Shown here: piece by piece, positions 16,619 through 23,977 of the stretch
Position numbering within the stretch: the stretch's first letter is position 1
Layout: the number at the start of each line of letters is the position of its first letter
Source of the DNA: Halomicroarcula saliterrae
GTDB lineage: Archaea > Halobacteriota > Halobacteria > Halobacteriales > Haloarculaceae
Assembly (NCBI RefSeq): GCF_031624395.1
Contig: NZ_JAMQON010000008.1
Coordinates: 1 to 64,000, forward strand
Length of the DNA: 64,000 nucleotides
Direction of reading: 5' to 3'
Program-made: the position numbers and the translations under genes
Notes under the pieces: generated by a model
The model's input: only the letters and a program-made list of their open reading frames with translations
What the model was told of the DNA's origin: nothing
Databases searched by the model: none

Positions 16619-17188
16619 ATGAGATATTTTCAGATGGCCATCGTGGCGGTTGTGGTCGGTATAGCCATGGGCCTCGGTAATTTCGATGACTGGGGCATCG
16701 CAATCAGTGTCGTGGCCATCTGTGGTGGGGGACTCGCGTTTCTGCTTGGGGCCGCACAGAACCACCGTCAGCAATTGTTCGTCATTGGCGCAATGGTGAT
16801 GCTGGGATTGCTGTTCGTGGCTGCAGGGATTTACGAAGCGACCATCAGTGTACAAAAGGAAGGAATCCCGATGATGATCGCGATAGGGTTCACTCCGCTA
16901 GCGATGTTGGTCTCGTATCCGCTGTATCACGCCGGAGCCATGTTCCGGAGAGAGCCTGCCAACAGAAGCCACAGACTCCTCCTGACAGCTGTGGCGCTTC
17001 CCTGGATTATCGGTGGTTTCGGGTACTTCACCCTCCAGCAGGTTCTGAGAGCGACCCAGTCTCTGTACAGTTCGGAAGATCTATTCATACGATCCTTGTT
17101 CGATATCTGGCCCACTGTCGGCATCATGATGATAGGAGCAGTGTTTGTCTACGGTGTTCACCGAGCGAGACGACCCGATTTGCGGTAG
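16619..17188 (+). CDS. Polytopic membrane protein, unknown function
   Basis: A 189-residue protein with about six transmembrane helices. They are at the start (MAIVAVVVGIAMGLG), 29-45, 53-70, 83-102 (MMIAIGFTPLAMLVSYPLY), 118-140 (LLLTAVALPWIIGGFGYFTL) and near the end (GIMMIGAVFVYGVHRARR). The second loop contains QNHRQQ. No catalytic or ligand motif was recognised. A TATA-like sequence about 30 bases upstream supports the ATG at 16619. It is monocistronic on its strand. Confidence 0.75.
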   Translation: MRYFQMAIVAVVVGIAMGLGNFDDWGIAISVVAICGGGLAFLLGAAQNHRQQLFVIGAMVMLGLLFVAAGIYEATISVQKEGIPMMIAIGFTPLAMLVSYPLYHAGAMFRREPANRSHRLLLTAVALPWIIGGFGYFTLQQVLRATQSLYSSEDLFIRSLFDIWPTVGIMMIGAVFVYGVHRARRPDLR

Positions 17189-17341
17189 CTGTCCTGCTAC
17201 TGGAGCAAGGAGAGTGCATGGCTTGATCAACTCGTCGTGAACAGGCGAAGTCTCCCAACCTCTGGCTGTGTACACCCGGCGTCATTTGGAGAAAATCCTG
17301 TGTACTCTCTGTACTGACCGGTGGTCTGCTCGGTTGAGCAT

Positions 17342-17388
17342 GCGGTAATAATCACGACCAGTTTTCTGGAGAGAAGTTCTATCTCTGC
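17342..17388 (+). repeat. Short intergenic repeat, copy 2
   Basis: GCGGTAATAATCACGACCAG followed by TTTTCTGGAGAG and TCTATCTCTGCT. It aligns over about 65 bases, including upstream sequence from about 17325, with the copy at 19461. It lies in the gap between the membrane protein and the Ymh-type gene. Confidence 0.55.
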
Positions 17389-17456
17389 TTAACGTGAGAG
17401 GTAAGAGCAGAAATCGAATAAGCAGGTACAAGGCTAAAGGACAGTTCTCACAGATA

Positions 17457-18401
17457 TCAGTTCTCCGCAGCTTCTGTCTCGAGTACATCGAGAAGTAGGT
17501 CGACGTAGTGGAGAATCTGCATGGCACGCTTCTGATCAATAGATTTCTCATCACGGTGACTAGGAGGATTCCGTAAAGCACCGAACCCTCCTGCATATAG
17601 ATACATCCAACCAAGCTTCTCTGCTTCCACGTCGGCAAAAGTAAGCGGGCCGTGGTCAGCGTTGAAGGCATCTTGAGCCAGACTCACTCCGGTGTCATCT
17701 TGAGAAAAATCGCCCTCCTCCCTGATCCGCTCTTCGAGGACTCGGAACGCAGTCCGGACGGAGCTCTGGTAGTGCCCGTCAACGTACTCGGGAACTGCAT
17801 CACTGCGTAGATCTGGATGTTCCAAGTGCAGAATCGGTTCTTCATTCGTATCCTGGAACAGTTCATCGACCATATCGAGAAACGCCATAGCGTTTCGCCG
17901 GTCCTGATGTGTGTAGTCCACGGTCTTGCTGTAGTGGCGTATCTCGCCTCGGTGCCCGTTTGCATCCACCTCAAGCCCATAGTCATCTACTGTGAACCTG
18001 GCCTCCTCAATATCCTCTATATGCCTTCCAAGTCTGCTATTGAATCCGTTTCCAGAATCCAGAGGAACAGTTATCGACCGCTTTTGATCATCCTGCTCGC
18101 GGATGTAACGCTGCAGTAGTTCAGCTACGTCCTGAAGGTCAGACCAGTCTGAGAAAACAAAGGTCCCTCCAAAAGATTGGGTCGCCGTACTATCTCCTGG
18201 ATAGTGTTCGTGGGTGCTGATGTCGAAAACGCTCTCCTCACTGTCCAGGCTCAGGATCGTCTCGATCCGGAAACCAGGTTCATCATCTTCTACGGCCTGC
18301 TCCGAAGGATACTGTTCAGAAATAAACTCCCGTGAGATACGCATCTTGGTCAAATGGTGAAACGAGAGTGTAATAGGCGTTCCCTCAGAAGTCGGGTCCA
18401 C
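17457..18401 (-). CDS. HEPN/Ymh-type (TIGR02391-like) protein
   Basis: A 314-residue protein. The N-terminal 190 residues are a mixed acidic region with no recognised domain. The C-terminal part (about 195-310) matches the Ymh/TIGR02391 helical pattern: VDGHYQSSVRTAFRVLEERIREEG, then LAQDAFNADHGPL, then GWMYLYAGGFGALRNPPSH. The R-x4-H at Arg277-His282 (RNPPSH) is the catalytic signature of HEPN ribonucleases. Such proteins are frequent in defence and abortive-infection loci. It is monocistronic and flanked by two copies of a short repeat (17342 and 18542). The function in defence is inference; the domain match is good. Confidence 0.7.
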   Translation of the reverse strand: MDPTSEGTPITLSFHHLTKMRISREFISEQYPSEQAVEDDEPGFRIETILSLDSEESVFDISTHEHYPGDSTATQSFGGTFVFSDWSDLQDVAELLQRYIREQDDQKRSITVPLDSGNGFNSRLGRHIEDIEEARFTVDDYGLEVDANGHRGEIRHYSKTVDYTHQDRRNAMAFLDMVDELFQDTNEEPILHLEHPDLRSDAVPEYVDGHYQSSVRTAFRVLEERIREEGDFSQDDTGVSLAQDAFNADHGPLTFADVEAEKLGWMYLYAGGFGALRNPPSHRDEKSIDQKRAMQILHYVDLLLDVLETEAAEN

Positions 18402-18747
18402 CAGTTCTTTCAGCGATTAGAGGTCAGTCGGCGGCATGAGATTATAGAGGATAGGAGCCTGATTGGGAAGCTCAATATTATTACTGGCCTCACCATTTGC
18501 TAAGTTATTCTGATTTACTGAACATTAGGGAGTTCAGGAATGCTGGGATAATCACGACCAGCTCTTCAAACAAGCCGGTACTGGAAATCCCTCTTCGTTT
18601 CAGCGTCTGTTGAGCGAATATGTTGCTCACTGCTGATGCGCACGCCTCAGTCATCCTTTCGAAGGCCGAAGACGTCTATTTTCGACCTCTCACCGATTCT
18701 ATCTCTAATCAGTAAACTTATTGACGAGTCGAAATACGCGATAACCA
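18402..18747. other. Intergenic stretch between two divergent genes, with repeat copy 3
   Basis: No gene was seen. Copy 3 of the intergenic repeat, GGGATAATCACGACCAGCTC and flanks, is at 18542-18567. A possible TATA (AAACTTATTG) lies about 30 bases before the ATG at 18748. Confidence 0.5.
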
Positions 18748-19353
18748 ATGCCCTACACACCGCTATTCGCTCCGGATGAGTTTTTCGCTCCGGATGAGTT
18801 TTCCGCTCAACGGCCTCCGTCACTAGCCGGTGCCGCGATCATCTTAATTTTCACAAGTGTCGTCGCCGTTGCGAGTGGGGTGCCGTACGCAGACCAATTT
18901 CCGTCCGAATTCACGCCCGAAGGACTTGTGTTCGTGTTTCTCATTGCCGGTTTAATCGGCGGTGCTGCTCTCTGGACCGTATTGACAGTTCCCGTGTATC
19001 TCCTGACCGCGATTGTTGGCGGCACTGGCTCGATCGCCCGGACTGCGGCAAACATCGGATGGGCATCGCTTCCGCTCTTGTTGCGACACACGATTCTGAC
19101 ACTCACTATCTGGGTCCTCACGCTTACCGGAGACGCTCCACCGATAGCGATGACTCAGATGCAGCCTCCGTCTCCGTTGTTCCTATTTAATCTCCTCACC
19201 GGCGTCATCGCCTACGTTTGGCTCGGGTATCTTTTCACGTACGCCATCCGGGATGCTCGAAATCTGGATATTCGACGCTCGGCTGGCGTCGCAGGAATTG
19301 TCATTATGATCCCGCTGCTTAACACTGCTTTGAGCCTCTTTGGAGTGTTTTAG
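18748..19353 (+). CDS. YIP1-family-like membrane protein
   Basis: A 201-residue protein with five hydrophobic helices: about 27-46, 61-78, 82-103 (TVLTVPVYLLTAIVGGTGSI), 113-128 and 150-170, plus a final one at 180-198. The arrangement and the motif GGTGSIARTAANIGWASLPLLL are those of archaeal YIP1-domain proteins, membrane proteins of unknown biochemical role. The N-terminus carries a tandem duplication FAPDEF-FAPDEF, encoded by a repeated 18-base unit at about 18763-18800, a recent slippage event. Transcribed alone. Confidence 0.7.
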   Translation: MPYTPLFAPDEFFAPDEFSAQRPPSLAGAAIILIFTSVVAVASGVPYADQFPSEFTPEGLVFVFLIAGLIGGAALWTVLTVPVYLLTAIVGGTGSIARTAANIGWASLPLLLRHTILTLTIWVLTLTGDAPPIAMTQMQPPSPLFLFNLLTGVIAYVWLGYLFTYAIRDARNLDIRRSAGVAGIVIMIPLLNTALSLFGVF

Positions 19354-19460
19354 CAGTAGTTTCGATTCTGATGATCTGCTGAAACCCTCCAGAACTGAGC
19401 GGAAATGGTTGTTGGGTACAGAGGATGCACTGATCGTTGAACGGCTTGGTCGAACATTTG

Positions 19461-19489
19461 GCGATAAGCACGATCAGTTTTCCTGAGAG
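19461..19489 (+). repeat. Short intergenic repeat, copy 4
   Basis: GCGATAAGCACGATCAGTTT followed by TCCTGAGAG. With its flanks (about 19440-19510) it is the best match to the copy at 17342. It lies 55 bases before the cytochrome-oxidase fragment. Confidence 0.55.
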
Positions 19490-19543
19490 TGCTGCTATTT
19501 CTGCTGCTCTATATTTTGTAAGCCAGCCGGTGCCAATCTCACA

Positions 19544-19786
19544 ATGGCTACTGTCGGCGCGTTCATCCCGCTAATCGGCAAGCTCGTATTCATCTGGAAC
19601 CTTCTCCAGTCCCGGTTGGAGGAGCCAAAAATCGAAGATGGCGACCCTTGGAACCTCGAACGCGACGGGATGCTAGACATGGAGTGGACTTGGTTCGACT
19701 GCAAGCTGGAGACGGACATCACCGACGGCGGTGAGGATGAGGAGGTGTCCGCGTTGACCGACGTGGGTGAGCAAAAGGACGACTGA
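19544..19786 (+). pseudogene. C-terminal fragment of a heme-copper oxidase subunit I
   Basis: An 80-residue frame with ATG. The reading VGAFIPLIGKLVFIWNLLQS, then EDGDPWNL and MEWTWFD is the last transmembrane helix and tail of cytochrome c oxidase subunit I (typical -F-I-W-N-...-G-D-P-W-L-...-E-W-W-F). A whole subunit has over 500 residues and a dozen helices; nothing upstream (19354-19543) encodes them. It is therefore a 3' remnant left by a deletion or carried in by recombination. Its sequence is well conserved, so the event may be recent. Expression is possible but a function is unlikely. Confidence 0.7.
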
Positions 19787-19829
19787 CGCTGGTAAAATTG
19801 ATGACTATGCCCATTTTGGTAATATCCGC

Positions 19830-21224
19830 TCAAGTATTACAGTACGTTGTATACTCTGCATCGAATTCTCGCGGCGGTGGTTGCTGGAATTGTGACCCCA
19901 TATCCGTCGATGTATAGGGATTTTCCAACACGGTCAGTAACCCCTTGAATTTGGAGAGATCTCCAGTTTCGAGATACTCGTCCAATGCCTCTTCAACGAG
20001 ATAGTTGCGGGGGATATACCGCGGATTGGCTTCCTGCATCAACTCCTCATCTAGGCCGACAGCAGCCAACTTATCCCTGAGCTGTTCGAATTCTGCAGTT
20101 GCAAACTCCGGGTAATCAAACGTGCCAGGCGTCTCTAATTCGAGGAAGGTATTGATATAGTCTGCGTTCGATTTGCGAAGCCACTCGATAAATTCATCGA
20201 CGAGTTCGTCCTCGCCATCTGAGTTGATTCCCAGTTTCGACCGCATCATCGTGTAGTAGTGTGCATCAAACCGCTCCTCAAATTCGTCCAGTTTGCCTTC
20301 GAGTTCATCGTACGTGAGCGCTGTTTGCGTACACAGGGGTTGGAGTGCCTCTGCAAACCGTTCAAGATTCCACCGCAAGATGGGTCGCTGGTTTCCGAAC
20401 GCATATCGGCCGTGCTTGTCGATCGAGCTGAAGACCGCCTGCTCGTCGTAATAATTCATGAACGCACAGGGGCCGTAATCAAATGTCTCGCCATCGATAC
20501 TCATGTTGTCCGTATTCATCACACCATGGATGAATCCGACACGCAGCCAGTCAACGACCATCTCGATCGACGACTGCATGACTGCATCGAAGAATTCTAG
20601 ATAAGTGCGAGCCGTTGCATTTAGCTGCGGATAGTGCCTGTCGATAACATAGTCCGTGAATCGCTGTAGTTCGTCGGATGCGTGACCTGCAACATACTGG
20701 AAGGTTCCGTATCGAATGTGGCTGTTCATCACTCGGACAAGGATGGCTCCAGCTTCTCTCTGTCGTCGTTCGACTACGTCGTCAGTTTCGATGACTGCCA
20801 GACTTCGCGATGTGTTGATGTTGAGACGCTGCATCGCATATGAATACAGATACTCTCTGAGCATCGAGCTGACAGTCGCCTTGCCATCGCCTCTTCCGGA
20901 GTAGGGGGTTCGACCGGACCCTTTCAGTTGAATATCCCACCTACTACTGTCGTGTACATGTTCGCCAAGTGTCATGGCCCTCCCATCGCCCAGGACGGTA
21001 AAACTTCCATACTGGTGGCCTGCATATGCTTGGGCGATTGGTTCTTCCAGGAGCTCCTGGCCTGCTAGAATGGTAGCATTGAGCGCTGCTGTATCTAATC
21101 CAAGATCAGTACAGAGACCGGTGTTTAGAAGCAAAATTTCCGGATTAGCGATACTCTTGGGCGTTACTCTGGAATAGAGGTTCGCGTCTAAATTTTTGTA
21201 CGTGGTGTCAAATGAAAAGGCCAT
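19830..21224 (-). CDS. selO: SelO/YdiU-family protein adenylyltransferase
   Basis: A 464-residue pseudokinase-fold enzyme that transfers AMP from ATP to Ser/Thr/Tyr of target proteins; in other organisms SelO responds to redox stress. Signature blocks are all present: AGHQYGSFTVLGDGRAMTLG (about 67-86), WDIQLKGSGRTPYSGRGDGK (about 95-114) and LREYLYSYAMQRL. The metal and catalytic block VMNTDNMSIDGETFDYGPCA (about 235-254) holds the conserved Asn and Asp. The C-terminus ends YCNT, where many bacterial members end in (S/T)FCGT or a selenocysteine. Length is normal. It starts at ATG 21224; a palindromic element lies 214 bases upstream. Confidence 0.9.
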   Translation of the reverse strand: MAFSFDTTYKNLDANLYSRVTPKSIANPEILLLNTGLCTDLGLDTAALNATILAGQELLEEPIAQAYAGHQYGSFTVLGDGRAMTLGEHVHDSSRWDIQLKGSGRTPYSGRGDGKATVSSMLREYLYSYAMQRLNINTSRSLAVIETDDVVERRQREAGAILVRVMNSHIRYGTFQYVAGHASDELQRFTDYVIDRHYPQLNATARTYLEFFDAVMQSSIEMVVDWLRVGFIHGVMNTDNMSIDGETFDYGPCAFMNYYDEQAVFSSIDKHGRYAFGNQRPILRWNLERFAEALQPLCTQTALTYDELEGKLDEFEERFDAHYYTMMRSKLGINSDGEDELVDEFIEWLRKSNADYINTFLELETPGTFDYPEFATAEFEQLRDKLAAVGLDEELMQEANPRYIPRNYLVEEALDEYLETGDLSKFKGLLTVLENPYTSTDMGSQFQQPPPREFDAEYTTYCNT

Positions 21225-21332
21225 TTAGTTGCATATAGCGTTACCTTGCTTAGGGTAATAACCTTCTCTTTGAAAATGCAAAGAACTGGTCAAGCAGAGC
21301 GGTACACTGGCGTGTGTTGTTTATAGGTAGCT

Positions 21333-21382
21333 CCCGGGCTTTCACCACTCCGGAACTCGGGCGCTCGCTCGGGATGCTTGTG
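21333..21382 (+). repeat. 45-base dispersed repeat, copy 1
   Basis: CCCGGGCTTTCACC, then CCGGAACTCGG, then TCGGGATGCTTGTG. It matches the copy at 22727-22768 with one six-base insertion and few changes. The 21225-21653 stretch otherwise has no gene. Probably a relic of a mobile element. Confidence 0.5.
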
Positions 21383-21437
21383 CGACCGCCACCGCCGAAG
21401 ATTGGACCGCAGGGTGGGAGGAGGGATAATGCACAGT

Positions 21438-21478
21438 TTAACCAACAAAATGGCTATATTCGAGTTATTGTTGGTTAA
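21438..21478. promoter_or_regulatory. Palindromic element, copy 5
   Basis: Cores TTAACCAACA (21438-21447) and TGTTGGTTAA (21469-21478), 21 bases apart. It is located in the gap upstream of selO. Confidence 0.8.
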
Positions 21479-21653
21479 AGGCACGAGAACCCATCCAAGC
21501 AGCGACGCGCGAGAGACCAGAGAAAACAAGCCGCAATGCTCTAACTTCAATAGCCCAGTGTGAAGCGACTTGAAATGCGGTGATAACACCTATCATCGCC
21601 AATTTCGATATCACCTACTTTCGACATCCAAACAGGCATGATTGACTGTGTAG

Positions 21654-22364
21654 TCACTCGTCACTATCTTCGTCTTTAGACGTTGTCTGCTCAAGTTGTT
21701 TTCTAAAGGCCGCCATCGGGTGTAGCCAGGTGTAGAGTGACGAACTATGGTAGAACTGCTGCATGCGGGACCGGCGCCAGCTGCATCTAATTTCGATTAT
21801 AAAGGACCCGACAAAGAGAATGCCTCCTACACCAAACCCAGCAAACTGTAGTTGCGTAAAGAAGATCGTGAGTGCCCGGTAGAAGCCAGGTGCAAAGCTA
21901 GTACATGCAATATGCAGTGGTCCACCCGAATAGGTTCGGAAACAAGTCCATCGTCCGATCTGGAAGAATGCGAGTCCCATGGCTGCAAACCAACCGAAAC
22001 CAAACACCAGGATGGGCCGTGATTCGTGGCAGAACTCGTAACTCGACTTCGCGTCCAGTTGATCGAGGTTGACAACTAATGTCGCTAGCCGACTGAGTCC
22101 GGTGAATATCAGGAAGGCATAGCTCCGAAGCCGGTGATATATGATGTTGACCAGCAGGAGACTAAGGAACACTGCAACCCCTACTTGTGTAACGCCAATT
22201 TTGTTGAGCTGGGCTGCCCAACCAACAGCTATCAGCCCCCAGCTCAATAACAAGCCACCAATCCCGACAGAAAACCCAATCAGACCGCCCATCGTGGAGA
22301 GATACCAGAGTTGCTGCTCCACCACCCACCACTCGTCGTTAGTTGCGTCAGCAGAGGGTGGCAT
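21654..22364 (-). CDS. Polytopic membrane protein, unknown function
   Basis: A 236-residue protein with about five membrane helices: at about 22-45 (MGGLIGFSVGIGGLLLSWGL), 58-77, 83-98, 118-135 and 160-188. Short Trp-rich stretches precede the first helix. The soluble C-terminus is basic then acidic. The two cysteines in WTCFRTYSGGPLHIACTS may be an extracytoplasmic disulfide. No family was recognised. On the minus strand a TATA-like CTATATATTC lies about 25-33 bases before the ATG, supporting the start. It is separated from selO by a 430-base gap, so it is probably its own transcript. Confidence 0.7.
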   Translation of the reverse strand: MPPSADATNDEWWVVEQQLWYLSTMGGLIGFSVGIGGLLLSWGLIAVGWAAQLNKIGVTQVGVAVFLSLLLVNIIYHRLRSYAFLIFTGLSRLATLVVNLDQLDAKSSYEFCHESRPILVFGFGWFAAMGLAFFQIGRWTCFRTYSGGPLHIACTSFAPGFYRALTIFFTQLQFAGFGVGGILFVGSFIIEIRCSWRRSRMQQFYHSSSLYTWLHPMAAFRKQLEQTTSKDEDSDE

Positions 22365-22726
22365 TCATTTGATAATATATAATGGGGAATATATAGTTCC
22401 ATGGTGGCTTGTCCAGAACGCGACATAGTCCCCGTCGTCACGGACGTTAATCGGTCGGCTCAGTACCTGCTTCGACAGCAAACTTGAGGCACCCAGCCTG
22501 CCGTCGACGCGGAGCCGCTTCCGACGATCTCCGCTGGGGGTCCATCGCTCTGGTCGAGTCCGAGGCGCTGGTTATGCCCCGGAAGGGGGCTCATCGTGGC
22601 TTGCATTCTGGTCCTCTCCACGAGCCGACAGAGCGTCCGCTGCATACCGTGACAGCTCGGAATACAGACGGCTATCTGGTGTCGCCGTACCTTTTGCCGC
22701 TGTACAACGGTCGCGACTGCTGCGCG

Positions 22727-22768
22727 CCCGGGCTTTCACCCATCCGGCACTCGGTCGGGATGCTCGTG
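22727..22768 (+). repeat. 45-base dispersed repeat, copy 2
   Basis: CCCGGGCTTTCACC, CCGGCACTCGG, TCGGGATGCTCGTG, same orientation as the copy at 21333. The surrounding 22440-22810 has only broken frames on both strands and may be a decayed insertion sequence. Confidence 0.5.
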
Positions 22769-22813
22769 ACCATGAGCGTGAATCCTATATTTTTGCGGTG
22801 GCTGGGACGCTGA

Positions 22814-22942
22814 GTGCACATATACTACCTTGGCGAGTGGGAGATTACCGACGACCCCCGCGAGCTGTGCGAAGGGCTGGCCGACGCAACCGGTGACGAT
22901 ACCTACCAGAACATTCTGGAATCGCGCTTGAGCGAATACTGA
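22814..22942 (+). CDS. Short acidic frame, possible gene remnant
   Basis: A GTG at 22814 opens a 42-residue frame: VHIYYLGEWEITDDPRELCE and then GLADATGDDTYQNILESRLSEY. The composition is typical of a haloarchaeal protein, not of a random frame. It is probably the 3' end of a lost gene, or a very small protein. It follows directly on the decayed region ending near 22800. Confidence 0.4.
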   Translation: MHIYYLGEWEITDDPRELCEGLADATGDDTYQNILESRLSEY

Positions 22943-22960
22943 GGGGCGTCTTCCGACCCG

Positions 22961-22970
22961 ATATAAAAGA
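22961..22970 (+). promoter_or_regulatory. TATA-like element before the PIN two-gene cassette
   Basis: ATATAAAAGA lies about 40-48 bases before the ATG at 23009, consistent with a short leader. Confidence 0.45.
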
Positions 22971-23008
22971 GAGGCGAAGTTGGTGAGAAAGTTTTTTCGT
23001 TAGCGCTC

Positions 23009-23962
23009 ATGAGTCCTAGTATAACAATGACGCCAGAGGAGAGGGACACTTTGTTGGAGTTATTGTCCCACGTATTCGAATCAGATGACGAGATCGATGG
23101 TCTTGTCTATCTCGACATCCAGAAGATATTCTATCATCTCCGAGAGCGATTAGACGATGAAAACACCATTAAAGAGCTGCTCCCGTACTATTGGTATATC
23201 GATGGTGTAGTTAGCGACACTGTTCAAGAAACTGTGAACCACGGGCTTGATACGGGTGTTCTTCAATCAAAACCGACAGCGGGTACTGGAACCGGTGAAT
23301 GGTACGAACCGGGTCAGGAAGGGGTCACTCCTGCAGAGGGGATTGGGGAAGACGACATTGCGACAGCGAAGAGAGAAATTAAATTGGCTATCGAGGAGGA
23401 CTACGATGTTTTCCGTAGTCATGAAGACAAAATCCAAGATGTCTACGGTGAGGCCCCTTACGATTTCCAGCGGTACTTCAAGCTAAATATACTATTCGCT
23501 ATCGAACAATTCTCTAATGACCGCCCACTATATCTTGGAACGGACAACCTAGCCTCAGAGATCAGTACTGCTGAAGCATATCTGCCGTTAGATACTGAAT
23601 TTGATGAATTCAACACTCTGTTTAGTCGATACGTGAATACTGCAAAGCGCTATCTGTCTGCTGTCGGGGAGCAGAACCGAATACTTGCAGACCGTTTCAA
23701 GCAGTTGTCGGACGGGGTTTGGCGTCTATATTGTCAGCAGCTTCGTCTTCTTGAACACGATTCGTACTATGACTCGAAGAGAGAGGAATGGGAAGATGAG
23801 TATCAACGAACTAGGCAGTTCGTAGCGAACGACCTAGTTGAGTTCCGTCAAGCTATCGACGACGAGTTTGACGAGGCGAATGAGTCAAACAGAGTTTCAG
23901 AAGATAGCAGTTGGGGGAAAATTGCCGCAAAGTACCTCGATAATCAATCGTCTGGTGAATAA
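23009..23962 (+). CDS. Unknown acidic helical protein, partner of a PIN-domain gene
   Basis: A 317-residue soluble, mostly helical protein that I do not recognise. Residues 8-80 are predicted helices (PEERDTLLELLSHVFESDDE; IFYHLRERLDDENTIKELL). A glycine-rich linker (TAGTGTGEWYEPGQEGVTPA) follows at about 91-110, then long helices from 120 to 300, including YVNTAKRYLSAVGEQNRILA and EYQRTRQFVANDLVEFRQAI. There is no transmembrane segment and no nucleotide-binding loop. The PIN-domain gene starts 15 bases after its stop. Position first in the cassette would fit an antitoxin or a sensor, but its size exceeds normal antitoxins. Confidence 0.65.
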   Translation: MSPSITMTPEERDTLLELLSHVFESDDEIDGLVYLDIQKIFYHLRERLDDENTIKELLPYYWYIDGVVSDTVQETVNHGLDTGVLQSKPTAGTGTGEWYEPGQEGVTPAEGIGEDDIATAKREIKLAIEEDYDVFRSHEDKIQDVYGEAPYDFQRYFKLNILFAIEQFSNDRPLYLGTDNLASEISTAEAYLPLDTEFDEFNTLFSRYVNTAKRYLSAVGEQNRILADRFKQLSDGVWRLYCQQLRLLEHDSYYDSKREEWEDEYQRTRQFVANDLVEFRQAIDDEFDEANESNRVSEDSSWGKIAAKYLDNQSSGE

Positions 23963-23977
23963 CCTACTCTTCTACTA

